Below are positions 44,017 to 54,531 of a DNA stretch of 64,000 nucleotides, piece after piece. This DNA comes from an uncultured Ruminiclostridium sp. (GTDB lineage: Bacteria > Bacillota > Clostridia > Oscillospirales > Ruminococcaceae), in NCBI GenBank assembly GCA_949878745.1, contig CATLBH010000004.1, positions 1-64,000 on the forward strand, given 5' to 3'. The notes under the pieces are model-generated. The model was not told the DNA's origin. It was given only the letters and a program-made list of their open reading frames with translations, and searched no databases. Each line of letters opens with the position of its first letter. Within the stretch, counting starts at the first letter, position 1. The translations under genes and the position numbers were made by a program.

Positions 44017-45630
44017 ATGGCTGAATTGCTGAAGGTTTTAAAATTTTTGTGTATAAGTGCGTTTAAAGCTCTTAACCGTATCAGGTATAAGGGCTTATAC
44101 GCTTTTTTAAGCGGTGTTATGATTTTCTCCGTCTGCTTTGCGGGAAAAGGCGAGGTACACGGCGCGTTTGACGGCGAAACACGTTTGGCCGCCATATCCG
44201 CCGCCGTAGCGAATAATCTTTCTCCTCTTTCCTCTTATTTTTCGGGAGCAAATAAAACCGCGTCTCAAAGGGTACCCTATGAGAGTTACCCGAAAAAAGC
44301 TTCGTCGCTTAACGGGGATACCGCGGTTTATAACGTTTCCGAAACCTACGGTGCCGTGGAAGCAAACAGCCCGTATAACGCGGAAACTGCCTTGATTTCC
44401 CCCGACGAAGGCGATTCACAAGCCAATGATTTGGGAGCACTAACCGAAACCGCACCCCAACAAGATTCCGAACCCGTATACGACAGCGAAATCGACGGCG
44501 GCCAAGACGGCATAAGTGCCCCCGAAAAAGAAGAAAAAGAAGAAACCGCGGAAGAATCCGACGAAAGATGGACGGAAACAAAAACAAGCGGAATCAAATA
44601 TATAAACACAGACAAAATTTACAGCCGCGCCGATGCCCTTGAAGGCTCCGAAAAAATAAAGCTCTACCGATTAAACGATGCCGTCAGAATCGCCGCCATA
44701 ACCGACACCCATTATTACAAAATCGAAAGCGGCGAATTTATACACGAGGACTATATAAGCGAAGAAGAAACTCCGAAATGGGTCGAAGCCCACGCCGAAG
44801 GGGTAATGTATATAAACAAAGACGGCGTCTATAGCCGTGAGGAAGCCGTTGAAGGTTCGGTAAAAATAAACCGTTATTCATTTAACGAAAAGGTATCGGT
44901 TACCGCTCTGACGGACACTCACTATTATAAAACCGAAAGCGGCGAGTTTATACACGAGGACTATTTAAGCGCCGAGGAAACCCCGAAATGGATCGAAACC
45001 CCTGCCGAGGGGGTAATGTACGTAAGAAGCGGCGGCATATACAGCCGAAAGGAAGCGGTGCAAGGCTCCGAAAAGGTAAAGCGCTACGATCTGAACGATA
45101 CCGTCAACATAGAAGCTCAAACCGATACGGGCTATTTCAGATTGGACAGCGGCGAGTTTATCCACTCGGATTATCTCAGCCCGACGAAAACGACGGACTA
45201 CCCCCTGAGCGACCTATACGGTCAAAGAGCCCAAACCGATTGGGAACGTGACCTTGCGAATCAGGTGTTTGAGGTCGTGAACGCCGTAAGAGCCGATTAC
45301 GGGTTAAACCCCCTCAGACAATTGGACAACCTTACCGCCGCCGCAACGGAAAGAGCGTGGGAAGCCACCTTCAAAACCTCCCACACCCGCCCCGACGGCA
45401 CCAAGTGCTTTACCGTACTGGACAAGTACGGACTCTCAAACCCTTCCTCCAAAGCGGAAAATATTGCCAAATGGTACCCCACGGCACAAAAGGTCGTGGA
45501 TTGCTGGATGAACGATTACGCCCACAGAGTCAATATTTTGGGGGATTTTGAGTATATGGGAGTGGGCTGTTATTATATCGAGGGAGATTATTACGGCTAT
45601 TACTGGACGCAGATATTTTATACGCCCTAA
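44017..45630 (+). CDS. Secreted protein with three SH3-like repeats and a CAP domain
   Basis: 537 residues. An N-terminal hydrophobic segment (about 28-45) serves as signal or anchor. A disordered region runs to 185. Three tandem repeats of about 70 residues (186-255, 256-324, 325-393) share the pattern YSRxEAxxGSxKIxRY...TDTxYYKxESGEFIHxDYLS, resembling bacterial SH3 cell-wall-binding repeats. A CAP domain (about 406-537) has VNAVRADYGLNPL, SHTRPDG, AENIAKWYP, VDCWMNDYAHRVNIL. AAAGG precedes the ATG. Likely wall-bound. Its TAA stop coincides with the target duplication of an inserted repeat. Confidence 0.88.
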   Translation: MAELLKVLKFLCISAFKALNRIRYKGLYAFLSGVMIFSVCFAGKGEVHGAFDGETRLAAISAAVANNLSPLSSYFSGANKTASQRVPYESYPKKASSLNGDTAVYNVSETYGAVEANSPYNAETALISPDEGDSQANDLGALTETAPQQDSEPVYDSEIDGGQDGISAPEKEEKEETAEESDERWTETKTSGIKYINTDKIYSRADALEGSEKIKLYRLNDAVRIAAITDTHYYKIESGEFIHEDYISEEETPKWVEAHAEGVMYINKDGVYSREEAVEGSVKINRYSFNEKVSVTALTDTHYYKTESGEFIHEDYLSAEETPKWIETPAEGVMYVRSGGIYSRKEAVQGSEKVKRYDLNDTVNIEAQTDTGYFRLDSGEFIHSDYLSPTKTTDYPLSDLYGQRAQTDWERDLANQVFEVVNAVRADYGLNPLRQLDNLTAAATERAWEATFKTSHTRPDGTKCFTVLDKYGLSNPSSKAENIAKWYPTAQKVVDCWMNDYAHRVNILGDFEYMGVGCYYIEGDYYGYYWTQIFYTP

Positions 45631-45722
45631 TACCAATCCCTTTTTAAACTAACAAAATACACACAGTTTAAAAAGGGATTGCACCCAAAGCACTAATCCA
45701 ACAGTTTTAAAAGGGATTAGTA
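45631..45722 (+). repeat. Double-hairpin element, second stem set (copy 10)
   Basis: 92 bp, ends TACCAATC/GATTAGTA, stem AATCCCTTTTTAAACT, linker CACCCAAAGCACTAAT, flanked by TAA. The left TAA (45628-45630) is the stop codon of the CAP gene. Confidence 0.92.
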
Positions 45723-45761
45723 TAAGATGTAGGTAACCAATGGTTTCTTGTTTGACGTATT

Positions 45762-45900
45762 TTTAGAAACTGTTCCAATAGGAATGGTGTGCGGATTTTC
45801 GAGCAAATTTTGTTGATGACAAGGCAAAAATCCGCAGGTGGGCAGCTTACGCGATAAGCCCGTCAAGGATTTTTAATGCAGCATTGCATATCAAATGAAA
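45762..45900. repeat. Degenerate relative of the 170-bp inverted-end element
   Basis: TAGGAATGGTG...GGATTTTCGAGCAAATTTTGTTG...ACAAGGCAAAAAT matches the reverse of 39760-39866; the other end is lost. Confidence 0.65.
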
Positions 45901-45967
45901 ATTATGTGAAAAGGCGGAATTTCCTTTAAAAAAGGCGGTTCCGCCCAATTTTGTAACCTATTTCCCA

Positions 45968-45996
45968 TTGCAATTTCAAAAAAATTGGTGTATAAT
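45968..45996 (+). promoter_or_regulatory. Predicted promoter of the activase gene
   Basis: TTGCAA (45968-45973), 17-base spacer, TATAAT (45991-45996), about 53 bases before the start codon. Confidence 0.7.
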
Positions 45997-46048
45997 ATAT
46001 TCTGTCGGGCGAAAAGCCCGCCTGCTTCAAAAGAAAGGAAATAAAAGT

Positions 46049-49000
46049 ATGTTCCATATAGGACTTGACGTCGGTTCAACGACGGTTAAGATAGTTATCC
46101 TTGACGAAAACGGAAAAACCGTACATAAAAAATATCAAAGACATTATTCGGACATCAAAAAAACCTTAGCGGAAGTGCTGTCCGAAGGCATAGACAAGAT
46201 CGGCGAAAACTTAGCCACCGTGGCTGTGACGGGAAGCGGCGGAATAAACGTGGCCAAATGGCTTGACATACCCTTTGTTCAGGAGGTCACCGCCGGGGCG
46301 GTAGCCATTGAAAAGCTTATTCCCCAAACCGACGTGGCTATCGAACTGGGCGGCGAGGACGCGAAAATCACCTATCTTAAGGGCGGCATAGAACAGCGTA
46401 TGAACGGCACCTGCGCGGGCGGTACCGGCGCCTTCATCGATCAGATGGCGGCTTTGCTGAATACCGACATAACGGGACTTAACGAGCTGGCGAAAAAAGC
46501 GGAAACCATTTACCCCATCGCCTCCCGCTGCGGCGTATTCGCCAAATCCGACATTCAGCCCCTTCTGAACGACGGCGCGAAAAAAAGCGACGTGGCAGCT
46601 TCGGTGTTCCAGTCGGTGGTGAATCAGACCATAAGCGGCTTGGCCTGCGGAAAGCCCATAAGGGGAAAGGTCGCCTTTCTGGGCGGGCCGCTCCATTATC
46701 TTTCCGAGCTGAGAAAGCGTTTTATTGTAACCCTTAACCTTAAAGACGACGAAATAATCTTTCCCGAGGACGCCAATCTGTTTGTGGCTACAGGCGCTGC
46801 GCTGTCGGACAGCAGAGGGGAGGTTGAAACCCCCGCCCTCAGAAAAAAAATAGAAGGTCTGTCAGGCGTACAAACCCACGAGGTGGAAAGACTTTCCCCC
46901 CTCTTTAAAGACGAAGAGGAAAAACAAACCTTTTTGGACAGACACGCCAAAGCGATTATACCCACCGCCGACTTTGGCTCTCACAAGGGAAAGTGCTACC
47001 TGGGAATAGACGCGGGCTCCACGACGACAAAGGCCGCTCTAATAAACGAAAACGACGAAATTCTCTATTCCTATTACAATAACAATATGGGCGATCCCCT
47101 GAAATCGGTAATCGGTATATTAAAGGAAATATATTCCCTTTTGCCGAAAGAGGCTTACATAGCTAAAGTGACCGCCACGGGCTACGGGGAACACCTTATA
47201 AAAGCGGCGCTCAAGGCGGACTTCGGCGAGATAGAGACTATGGCTCATTACAAGGCGGCGGAGCATATGCTGCCCGGCGTGGAGTTTATTCTCGATATCG
47301 GCGGACAGGATATGAAGTGCATAAGGGTAAAAGACGGGGAGATTCAGAGTATTCTCCTTAACGAGGCCTGCTCCAGCGGCTGCGGAAGCTTTATAGAAAA
47401 TTTCGCCGTGGCTTTGGGAATGACCAGCGCGGAATTCGCCCAACTGGGGCTTACCGCCGAGCACCCCGTGGATTTGGGCTCCCGCTGTACCGTGTTTATG
47501 AACAGCCGCGTAAAACAAGCGCAGAAGGAGGGAGCGAGCGTTGCGGATATTTCCGCGGGCTTAAGCTACTCAGTAGTGAAAAACGCCCTGTTTAAGGTAA
47601 TAAAAATACGCGATCCCAAGGATATGGGAGAAAAGATAATAGTACAGGGCGGCACCTTTATGAACAACTCGGTGCTGAGAGCCTTTGAACTTACCTGCGG
47701 AAGAGAGGCGGTAAGACCCGACAAGGCAGGACTTATGGGCGCCTACGGAAGCGCCCTTATCGCCAAGGCGAGAGACGACGGAAAAGGCTCTGCTATAGCC
47801 ACTCTCGATAAGCTGGAGGCATTTACCATAACGAAATCCACCGCCCGCTGCGGACGGTGCAGCAACAACTGTCTTTTAACCATAAGCAAATTCGGCGACG
47901 GCACAAGGTTTATCACCAACAACCGCTGTGAAAGGGGCGCGGGCTTGGGCACCAAAAAGTCCGAGCTGCCCAATCTCTTCGATTATAAATACAAGCTTCT
48001 GTTCGACAGAAAATCTCTTTCCGCCGAGGAAGCGAAAAGGGGCGTGGTGGGGCTTCCCAGAGTGTTGGGAATGTACGAAAACTACCCCTTCTGGCACACG
48101 TTTTTTACCGAGCTTGGCTATAAAGTCCTTTTGTCCCCCGATTCCGGCCGCGACATATACGAAATGGGAATGGAGACTATGCCCAGCGAATCCGTCTGCT
48201 ACCCCGCCAAGCTGTCTCACGGCCATATCGAGTGGCTGATACAAAACGGGGCTGAGATCATTTTCTACCCTTCCCTCCCCTACGAAATGGACTGCGGCGG
48301 AAAGGGCGACAATCATTACAACTGTCCCGTTGTGGCCACCTACGGAGAGGTGATAAAAAACTCCATTCCCGAGCTGAGAGAACATAAGGTCAGCTTTATG
48401 AATCCCTTCCTCCCCATTTACGATAAGGAGCGTATGGCGGAAAGGCTTGTTGAAGAGCTTTCGCCCTTGGGAATAAAGGGAGACGAAATCGGAGCCGCAT
48501 TGGCGGCGGCTTATAAAGAGGACGGGAATTTCAAAAACAAAATGCGGGCAAAGGGCGAGGAGGTTTTGGCTCTCCTTGAAAAAACCGGACAAAAAGGAAT
48601 AGTTTTGGCGGGAAGACCCTATCATATCGACCCGGAAATAAATCACGGCATACCCGAAATGGTGAACGGCTACGGCTTCGCGGTGCTCACCGAGGACAGC
48701 GTGGCTCATTTGGGCATAGACAAGCTGGCGCGTCCCATAAGAGTGGTGGATCAGTGGATGTATCACAACAGGCTGTACAACGCCGCCGCCGTGGTGGGTG
48801 AAAGGGATTATCTGGAACTTGTGCAGCTTAACAGCTTCGGCTGCGGCCTTGACGCGGTCACCACCGATCAGGTTCAGGAGATAATGCAGGGTTACGGCAG
48901 ACTGTACACTGTGCTCAAAATAGACGAGGTAAACAACTTGGGTGCGGCGCGAATACGCCTGCGTTCCCTCATCTCCGTTTCCGAGGAACGACAGAGAGAC

Positions 49001-50326
49001 GGATATCACAGCGATTCAAAATACGACGGCTATCACCGCCAGCCCTATTTCACCAAGGAAAGCAAAAAGACCCATACCATTTTAGCCCCCCAGATGGCTC
49101 CCATTCACTTTGATCTTTTGGAACAGGCCTTCAGGTATTCGGGCTACAATATGGTTATTCTTAAAGATTATACAAAGGATATTGTTGACAAGGGCTTAAA
49201 GTACGTTAACAACGACGCCTGCTATCCCACCATACTGACGGTAGGCTCGCTTATGTCTGCTCTGGACAGCGGAAAATACGACCTGGACAACACCTCGGTG
49301 CTGATTACCCAGACGGGCGGTGCCTGCCGCGCCACAAATTACGTGGGAATGATAAAAAAAGCCCTTAAGGAAGGCGGCTATCCCCAGATTCCCATTATCT
49401 CGGTGAATATGGTGGGCATGGAAAAGAACCCCGGATTTAAATACACCCCCTCTCTTATAGTAAGGGCAATGCTGGCCTTGGTGTACGGCGATACCTTAAG
49501 CCGCTGCCTGTACCGTGTGAGACCTTACGAGATCGAGAAGGGCAGCGCCAACAGACTTTACCAACAGTGGAACGAAAAACTCAAAAAGTCCCTTAAAAGC
49601 TTAAGCATAAGCGAATATAAGAAAAATATAGCCGCCATTGTAAAGGATTTCAACGAGCTTCCCACTCTCGACACCGAAAAGCCGAGAGTCGGCATAGTGG
49701 GCGAAATTCTGGTAAAATATCACCCCGTAGCGAACAATTTCGTGGTGGATCTTGTGGAATCAGAAGGAGCCGAAGCGGTAGTGCCCGATCTTATGGGCTT
49801 TATCTACTTTATAATGGATCACGCCAACACCAGAAGGGAGCTTCTCACCGTCTCCAATTCCCGTTACTTCTTTATGAACAAGCTTATAGGGTTTTTGGAG
49901 CACCTGCAAAAGCCCTATCTTGAAGCGGTAAAGGATACCAAATTCGGAAGCCCCATGAGAATTTCCGAAATGAGAAAATTGGTGGACGGCATTGTCTCCA
50001 CAGGCAACATAGCGGGAGAAGGCTGGTTTCTTACCGCCGAAATGGTGGAGCTTATGCACGGCGGCGTAAACAATATAATCTGTATGCAGCCCTTCGCCTG
50101 CCTCCCCAATCACGTTACGGGAAAAGGCGTTATAGGAGAACTGAGAAGAAGAAACCCACTTTCCAACATCGTAGCCGTGGACTACGACCCCGGCGCATCG
50201 GAGGTTAACCAAATCAACCGCATAAAGCTTATGCTTTCCCACGCGGTGAGAAACGGAAACAGCGGTGATAAGGAAGAGATAAAGATTGAGGTTAAGGATA
50301 AATATTCGAAGCTTATAAACGCGTAG
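46049..50326 (+). CDS. Acyl-CoA dehydratase activase-related fusion (two activase units plus DUF2229/HgdB-like)
   Basis: 1425 residues from the ATG with AAAGGAAA upstream. Two ASKHA-type ATPase units ([12 protein letters not shown] at 3; [13 protein letters not shown] near 315), each with the cysteine that binds the bridging 4Fe-4S cluster ([22 protein letters not shown]). Then a cysteine cluster [12 protein letters not shown], a DUF2229 region ([27 protein letters not shown]) and a C-terminal HgdB-like part. Homologous activases drive ATP-dependent one-electron reduction of 2-hydroxyacyl-CoA dehydratases. The single-chain form is widespread in Clostridia; its substrate is not established. 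No acyl-CoA gene is nearby. Confidence 0.92.
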   Translation: MFHIGLDVGSTTVKIVILDENGKTVHKKYQRHYSDIKKTLAEVLSEGIDKIGENLATVAVTGSGGINVAKWLDIPFVQEVTAGAVAIEKLIPQTDVAIELGGEDAKITYLKGGIEQRMNGTCAGGTGAFIDQMAALLNTDITGLNELAKKAETIYPIASRCGVFAKSDIQPLLNDGAKKSDVAASVFQSVVNQTISGLACGKPIRGKVAFLGGPLHYLSELRKRFIVTLNLKDDEIIFPEDANLFVATGAALSDSRGEVETPALRKKIEGLSGVQTHEVERLSPLFKDEEEKQTFLDRHAKAIIPTADFGSHKGKCYLGIDAGSTTTKAALINENDEILYSYYNNNMGDPLKSVIGILKEIYSLLPKEAYIAKVTATGYGEHLIKAALKADFGEIETMAHYKAAEHMLPGVEFILDIGGQDMKCIRVKDGEIQSILLNEACSSGCGSFIENFAVALGMTSAEFAQLGLTAEHPVDLGSRCTVFMNSRVKQAQKEGASVADISAGLSYSVVKNALFKVIKIRDPKDMGEKIIVQGGTFMNNSVLRAFELTCGREAVRPDKAGLMGAYGSALIAKARDDGKGSAIATLDKLEAFTITKSTARCGRCSNNCLLTISKFGDGTRFITNNRCERGAGLGTKKSELPNLFDYKYKLLFDRKSLSAEEAKRGVVGLPRVLGMYENYPFWHTFFTELGYKVLLSPDSGRDIYEMGMETMPSESVCYPAKLSHGHIEWLIQNGAEIIFYPSLPYEMDCGGKGDNHYNCPVVATYGEVIKNSIPELREHKVSFMNPFLPIYDKERMAERLVEELSPLGIKGDEIGAALAAAYKEDGNFKNKMRAKGEEVLALLEKTGQKGIVLAGRPYHIDPEINHGIPEMVNGYGFAVLTEDSVAHLGIDKLARPIRVVDQWMYHNRLYNAAAVVGERDYLELVQLNSFGCGLDAVTTDQVQEIMQGYGRLYTVLKIDEVNNLGAARIRLRSLISVSEERQRDGYHSDSKYDGYHRQPYFTKESKKTHTILAPQMAPIHFDLLEQAFRYSGYNMVILKDYTKDIVDKGLKYVNNDACYPTILTVGSLMSALDSGKYDLDNTSVLITQTGGACRATNYVGMIKKALKEGGYPQIPIISVNMVGMEKNPGFKYTPSLIVRAMLALVYGDTLSRCLYRVRPYEIEKGSANRLYQQWNEKLKKSLKSLSISEYKKNIAAIVKDFNELPTLDTEKPRVGIVGEILVKYHPVANNFVVDLVESEGAEAVVPDLMGFIYFIMDHANTRRELLTVSNSRYFFMNKLIGFLEHLQKPYLEAVKDTKFGSPMRISEMRKLVDGIVSTGNIAGEGWFLTAEMVELMHGGVNNIICMQPFACLPNHVTGKGVIGELRRRNPLSNIVAVDYDPGASEVNQINRIKLMLSHAVRNGNSGDKEEIKIEVKDKYSKLINA

Positions 50327-50352
50327 TGTGTAAAAGGCGGTGAATCTACGTC

Positions 50353-50671
50353 CGAAGTAAATATCAATATTAAAGTTGACGCGGCGTTAAAACAGGAAGC
50401 GGAAGCGCTGTTCAGCGATTTTGGCTTGAATATGTCATCGGCGATATCTATGTTTTTGCGCTCGGCGGTCAATAACGACGGAATCCCCTTTGAAATAAAG
50501 CGGCCTGTCCCCAACGAGGAAACCAAAGCCGCTTTAGACGAATACGAGGAAATGAAGAGCGATTTTGTCAAATATAAGCGATATTCCTCATTTGACGAAG
50601 CTTTGGACGAGGTGTTTCAAGTGAATATTGCGGATTTCGTGAGTGCCATATCGAACCTGACCGGCTTTTGA
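50353..50671 (+). pseudogene. DinJ/RelB-like antitoxin without a standard start codon
   Basis: The reading frame encodes SEVNINIKVDAALKQEAEAL, then SDFGLNMSSAISMFLRSAVNNDGIPFE, the DinJ-type ribbon-helix-helix antitoxin. Where the start should be stands ACG (50353-50355) behind AAAGGCGG; no ATG, GTG or TTG lies between it and the upstream in-frame stop. Start at ACG or an internal TTG (50426) is conceivable, the latter removing the DNA-binding part. The C-terminus runs into toxin sequence in another frame, ending at 50671. Confidence 0.75.
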
Positions 50672-50742
50672 TTTATCGCGTGGAAAAAGACGAGATCGAA
50701 TTGTTTTTATACAGAACGGGAACACATTCCGATCTGTTTTAA
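50617..50742 (+). pseudogene. YafQ/RelE-type toxin remnant
   Basis: The frame ending at 50742 reads EYCGFRECHIEPDRLLIYRV then EKDEIELFLYRTGTHSDLF, the C-terminal 40 residues of YafQ-family mRNA interferases including the active-site-proximal HSDLF end. The first half of the toxin gene is missing, replaced by the end of the antitoxin frame, so an internal deletion joined the two. Confidence 0.85.
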
Positions 50743-50783
50743 AGAAAAAATACGATTCACCCCATAGAAGAAAGGACAAAAAA

Positions 50784-51728
50784 ATGGCAGAAGTCAGATT
50801 CAGCACGTCAAACGACAGCAAACCCGAAGGCAAAAAATACGGAAAATTCGTTATTATTGCGATTGTGATATTTTTGCTGATAGTGGTGCTTTTCAACTCA
50901 TTCAGTATAGTAAACGAGGGCTATATCGGCGTAAAATACCGCTTCGGCGCCATAACGAGAGCGGATATGACCGCGGGACTCAATATGCACATTCCCTTTA
51001 TCGAGGAAATAGTTCAGGTGGACACGAGGGAACAGGTTTACGCCGTCACCACCGACGCCTACACCAGCGACACCCAGTCGGTGCAGTCGCTTCAGCTTAA
51101 GCTTAATTACTGCTACGACGGCACAAAGCTCAGCAACATTATAAGAAACATAGGAATCGCCAATGTGGAAACAAAGCTTCTGGTGCCCAACGTGCAGAAG
51201 ATAGCCAAGGACGCCATAGGAAAGGTCAAAGCGGAACAATTGGTACAATCCCGCGCCGACGTTACCGCCGAAATACAGAATTCCCTGACGGAAATACTCA
51301 GTGAGTACGGAGTGGTAGTTACCGCCTTCGCCATTGAAAACCTAAATTTCGACAGCGCCTTCGAGGAATCAATTCAAGCAAAGGTAATAGCCGAACAGGA
51401 TGCTCTCAAAATGGAAAACAAAACCAAGGCCATAGCCGAAGAGGGAAAACAAACCGTAATCGCCGCCCAAGCCGAGGCGGATTCCAAAAAGATAGCCGCC
51501 GAAGCGGAAGCGGAAGCCATAAGACTTATTCAGGAGCAGCTGGCCAATTCCCCCAACTACACCGACTATCTTAAGGTTGAGCGCTGGAACGGCGTCCTTC
51601 CCCAGGTGGTAAGCGACGGAGCGAATCCTTTTGTGGCTCTCGGCTCATCCAATACATCCTCCGGTAATTCCTCCGGCGGAGCTGTCCCAAGAAATACTGC
51701 CCCTGCGGTTCCAGAAACGGCTGAATAA
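50784..51728 (+). CDS. SPFH/prohibitin-family membrane protein
   Basis: 314 residues. One N-terminal membrane segment (about 20-42, VIIAIVIFLLIVVLFNSF), a SPFH/band-7 domain (45-235, with VNEGYIGVKYRFG, VDTREQVYAV, TAFAIENLNFD), and an Ala/Glu-rich coiled coil (AEQDALKMENKTKAIAEEGK). The end is Ser/Pro rich. A membrane scaffold or HflK-like protein, by family. AGAAAGGAC precedes the ATG. Upstream of pcrA by 32 bases. Confidence 0.93.
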   Translation: MAEVRFSTSNDSKPEGKKYGKFVIIAIVIFLLIVVLFNSFSIVNEGYIGVKYRFGAITRADMTAGLNMHIPFIEEIVQVDTREQVYAVTTDAYTSDTQSVQSLQLKLNYCYDGTKLSNIIRNIGIANVETKLLVPNVQKIAKDAIGKVKAEQLVQSRADVTAEIQNSLTEILSEYGVVVTAFAIENLNFDSAFEESIQAKVIAEQDALKMENKTKAIAEEGKQTVIAAQAEADSKKIAAEAEAEAIRLIQEQLANSPNYTDYLKVERWNGVLPQVVSDGANPFVALGSSNTSSGNSSGGAVPRNTAPAVPETAE

Positions 51729-51760
51729 ACGACAAAAAGAACAGGATAAAAAACAATAAT

Positions 51761-54133
51761 ATGAATAATTTTACTCAAGTAAAAAAGCAGTGTATAGACA
51801 GATTTTTTTCGAGAACCAATCCCAGACAGCGCGAGGCGATTTATCGCCTGAACGGCGCCGTTCTCATCATTGCGGGAGCGGGAAGCGGAAAGACCACCGT
51901 TTTGTGCAATCGCATAGCCAATATGCTGTTGTTCGGCAAAAGCTTCCACACTGAATTTGAGCGGGACTTTTCATCGGAGGACGAAGCCTTTCTTTTAAGC
52001 TACGCCGACGGAAAAGAGGAAAACACCCCCGAAAACACCGCCCGCCTTTCAACGCTGCTGGGCTTTGAACGCGCCGCGCCGTGGCGCATAATGGCGGTCA
52101 CCTTTACCAATAAGGCGGCGGGCGAGCTTCGCGAAAGACTGGAGCGTATGAACGCGGGAGGAAAAGACGTTTTTGCGGGAACATTTCACTCCGCCTGTGT
52201 AAAAATGCTGAGAAGGGGCATTGAGGAGCTGGGCTATAAAAGCTCCTTCACTATCTATGACACCGACGACAGTCTGAGGGTCATAAAAGAAGTGATGAAA
52301 TACCTGAACATCTCCGACAAGGCCTTCAGCCCCAAGGAGTTTCAAAGCAAAATAAGCCGCGCCAAGGACAAGCTTATTACCCCCGAACGCTTTTCCGTGT
52401 TCGGCGAGGGGGGAAAGCCCGATTTCAAGCTGGAAAAAGCCCGCGATATCTACACCGAATACCAAAAGCGCCTTAAGTCCGCCAACGCGCTTGACTTCGA
52501 CGATATTATCATGAAAACGGTGGAGCTGCTGGAAAAAAGTCCCTCCGTGCTTGAGCGGTGGCAAAACAGCTTTGATTACATAATGGTGGACGAGTATCAG
52601 GACACCAATATGGCCCAGTACAAGCTGATTTCCCTTTTGGCGGCAGGCAGCGGGAATCTTTGCGTGGTGGGCGACGAGGACCAGAGTATTTACCGATTCA
52701 GAGGGGCCACAATAGAAAATATTCTCAGCTTCGAAAAGGAGTTTCAAGCCAAGGTTATTAAGCTGGAGCAAAATTACCGCTCCACCGAAACAATCCTCAA
52801 CGCCGCCAACGCGGTTATCTGCAACAATACCCAAAGAAAAGGAAAAAATCTATGGAGCGATCTGGGCGAGGGGGAAAAGATAACCCTCCGAACCCTGCAC
52901 ACCGAAACCGAGGAAGCCAACTTTGTGTCGGAAAAAATACTGGAGCTGAAAAAGGACGGAAGCAGCTTTAACGACAACGCCGTTTTATACCGCACCAACG
53001 CCCAATCCCGAAACATAGAGCTTTCTCTCTCCAAAAACGGAATACCCTACCGCATTATAGGCGGCACCAAGTTTTATGAGCGGAAGGAAATAAAAGACAT
53101 AATCGCCTATTTGAGCGTTATCAACAATCCTGCCGACAACCTGAGACTGAACCGAATAATAAACGAACCGAAACGAGGAATAGGCGACGCCACCCAGGCG
53201 GAAATTTACCGAATAGCCGACGGCCTCGGCATAACGCCCATAGAGGTAATGGAGCGCTCCGCCGAATTCGTTACCATCGAAAAGAAAAGCAAGGTGCTTG
53301 AACCGCTGGGAAGAATGTTCCGCGAGCTCAGCGAAAACGAAGACAGGGATCTGGACGGAATAATCGACGACGTTCTGGCCGAAACCGGCTACGAGTCCAT
53401 GCTCCTGACCCAAGGGGACGAGGGCGCGGCAAGGCTCGAAAACATCAAGGAGCTTAAATCCGGCGCAATCGCCTTTATGGAAGAAAACGAGGAGCACAGC
53501 CTTTCCGATTATCTGGAAAACCTCGCCCTTATAACCGACCTTGACAGCTATGAAGCGGGGGAGGACCGAGTGGTGCTGATGACCATGCACGGCGCGAAGG
53601 GGCTGGAATTCGAAAACGTTTTCATTGTGGGCGCGGAGGAAAACATTTTCCCCTCCTACCGTTCCCAGCTGGACAGCAGCGAGATAGAAGAAGAACGCCG
53701 TCTCGCTTACGTGGCCATAACGAGAGCGAAAAAAAGGCTCTTTATTTCCAACGCGAAGCAAAGGCTTCTGTTCGGCTCCACACAGAGAAACAAGCTTTCA
53801 AGATTTGTGGGCGAAATCCCTTCGGAGTACCTTGAAGTCAACGACAGTACGCTTGCCGCGGATACGGAAGCCCCCAGAACGCGCAGACCGCAGAAAATCG
53901 GATATTTACAGCAGGAGGCCCGCCACGCTCAGGTGGAAAAAATGGCAGCGCGAATCGCTTCGGCTCATGCCGAAAGCTTTTCGGCGGGAGACAGGATACA
54001 TCACAGGGTGTTCGGAGACGGAACGGTGATTACCGCGAAGCCTATGGGGAACGATACTCTTTTGGAAATAGCGTTTGATACCGTGGGGACTAAAAAGATT
54101 ATGGCGAATTTCGCCAAGGCGGAAAAAATATAA
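51761..54133 (+). CDS. pcrA: ATP-dependent DNA helicase PcrA/UvrD
   Basis: 790 residues. SF1A motifs in order: GAGSGKTT (Walker A, about 47), AVTFTNKAAGELRER (Ia), VDEYQDTN (II), GDEDQSIYRFRGA (III), LEQNYRST (IV), MTMHGAKGLEFENVF (V), YVAITRAKKRLF (VI). The extreme C-terminus has the RNA-polymerase-binding-like fold (GDRIHHRVFGDGTV). It unwinds DNA 3'-5' in repair and replication restart. It carries an extra 40-residue acidic insertion after motif I (about 70-100). Confidence 0.95.
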   Translation: MNNFTQVKKQCIDRFFSRTNPRQREAIYRLNGAVLIIAGAGSGKTTVLCNRIANMLLFGKSFHTEFERDFSSEDEAFLLSYADGKEENTPENTARLSTLLGFERAAPWRIMAVTFTNKAAGELRERLERMNAGGKDVFAGTFHSACVKMLRRGIEELGYKSSFTIYDTDDSLRVIKEVMKYLNISDKAFSPKEFQSKISRAKDKLITPERFSVFGEGGKPDFKLEKARDIYTEYQKRLKSANALDFDDIIMKTVELLEKSPSVLERWQNSFDYIMVDEYQDTNMAQYKLISLLAAGSGNLCVVGDEDQSIYRFRGATIENILSFEKEFQAKVIKLEQNYRSTETILNAANAVICNNTQRKGKNLWSDLGEGEKITLRTLHTETEEANFVSEKILELKKDGSSFNDNAVLYRTNAQSRNIELSLSKNGIPYRIIGGTKFYERKEIKDIIAYLSVINNPADNLRLNRIINEPKRGIGDATQAEIYRIADGLGITPIEVMERSAEFVTIEKKSKVLEPLGRMFRELSENEDRDLDGIIDDVLAETGYESMLLTQGDEGAARLENIKELKSGAIAFMEENEEHSLSDYLENLALITDLDSYEAGEDRVVLMTMHGAKGLEFENVFIVGAEENIFPSYRSQLDSSEIEEERRLAYVAITRAKKRLFISNAKQRLLFGSTQRNKLSRFVGEIPSEYLEVNDSTLAADTEAPRTRRPQKIGYLQQEARHAQVEKMAARIASAHAESFSAGDRIHHRVFGDGTVITAKPMGNDTLLEIAFDTVGTKKIMANFAKAEKI

Positions 54134-54173
54134 GCAGTTAAAGGCAAAAAAGCAAAAAAAAGAAAAAAACAAA

Positions 54174-54510
54174 AAAGGCGGCGAAGCCGCCCGATGTCCT
54201 TTTCGCTTCCTTTTCGGACACCGAAAAGGAAGTGGGGTGTGGGGCAAAGCCCCACCGCCACCGCTTAATACTAATCTTTGGTCAAGATATAGACAAATAA
54301 TATGGAGGACCAAAGATTAGTGCTTTGGGTGCAATCTTTAATCAAGTCTACGACTTGATTAAAGATTGGTATAAGATCAAAAAACACCCCTATAAGCCCG
54401 ACGCGTAAAAACCAACGTTAGAAGCGGGCGAAGCCGCCGCTTCGGGACAAAAAGAAAAAACTTAAGCCACAACCCGCCAACCCCGTCTTAAAACGAGATT
54501 TGGCGGGTTT
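54174..54510 (-). repeat. Composite gene-end repeat, inverted, with an inserted DHE
   Basis: Gene-end element (54174-54263) with GGCGGCGAAGCCGCC, CTTCCTTTTCGGACACCGAA and GGGGCAAAGCCCC, then the AACGTTAGAAGC segment and the CCCGCCAA...TTGGCGGG hairpin at 54474-54507. Compared with 23151-23375 the DHE at 54269-54371 is an extra insertion. Confidence 0.88.
54269..54371 (-). repeat. Double-hairpin element, copy 8, inserted in a composite repeat
   Basis: Flanked by TAA (54266-54268, 54372-54374). Removing it and one TAA gives CTTAAGATCAAAAAAC, as in the intact composite copy at 23241. Linker GTGCTTTGGGTG. Confidence 0.93.
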
Positions 54511-54531
54511 AATCCTGTAAGCATGAAATTA

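Noticed and set aside
47876-49009. 377-codon minus-strand frame inside the activase gene
   Set aside because: Antisense shadow of a well-supported gene; no motif or start signal.
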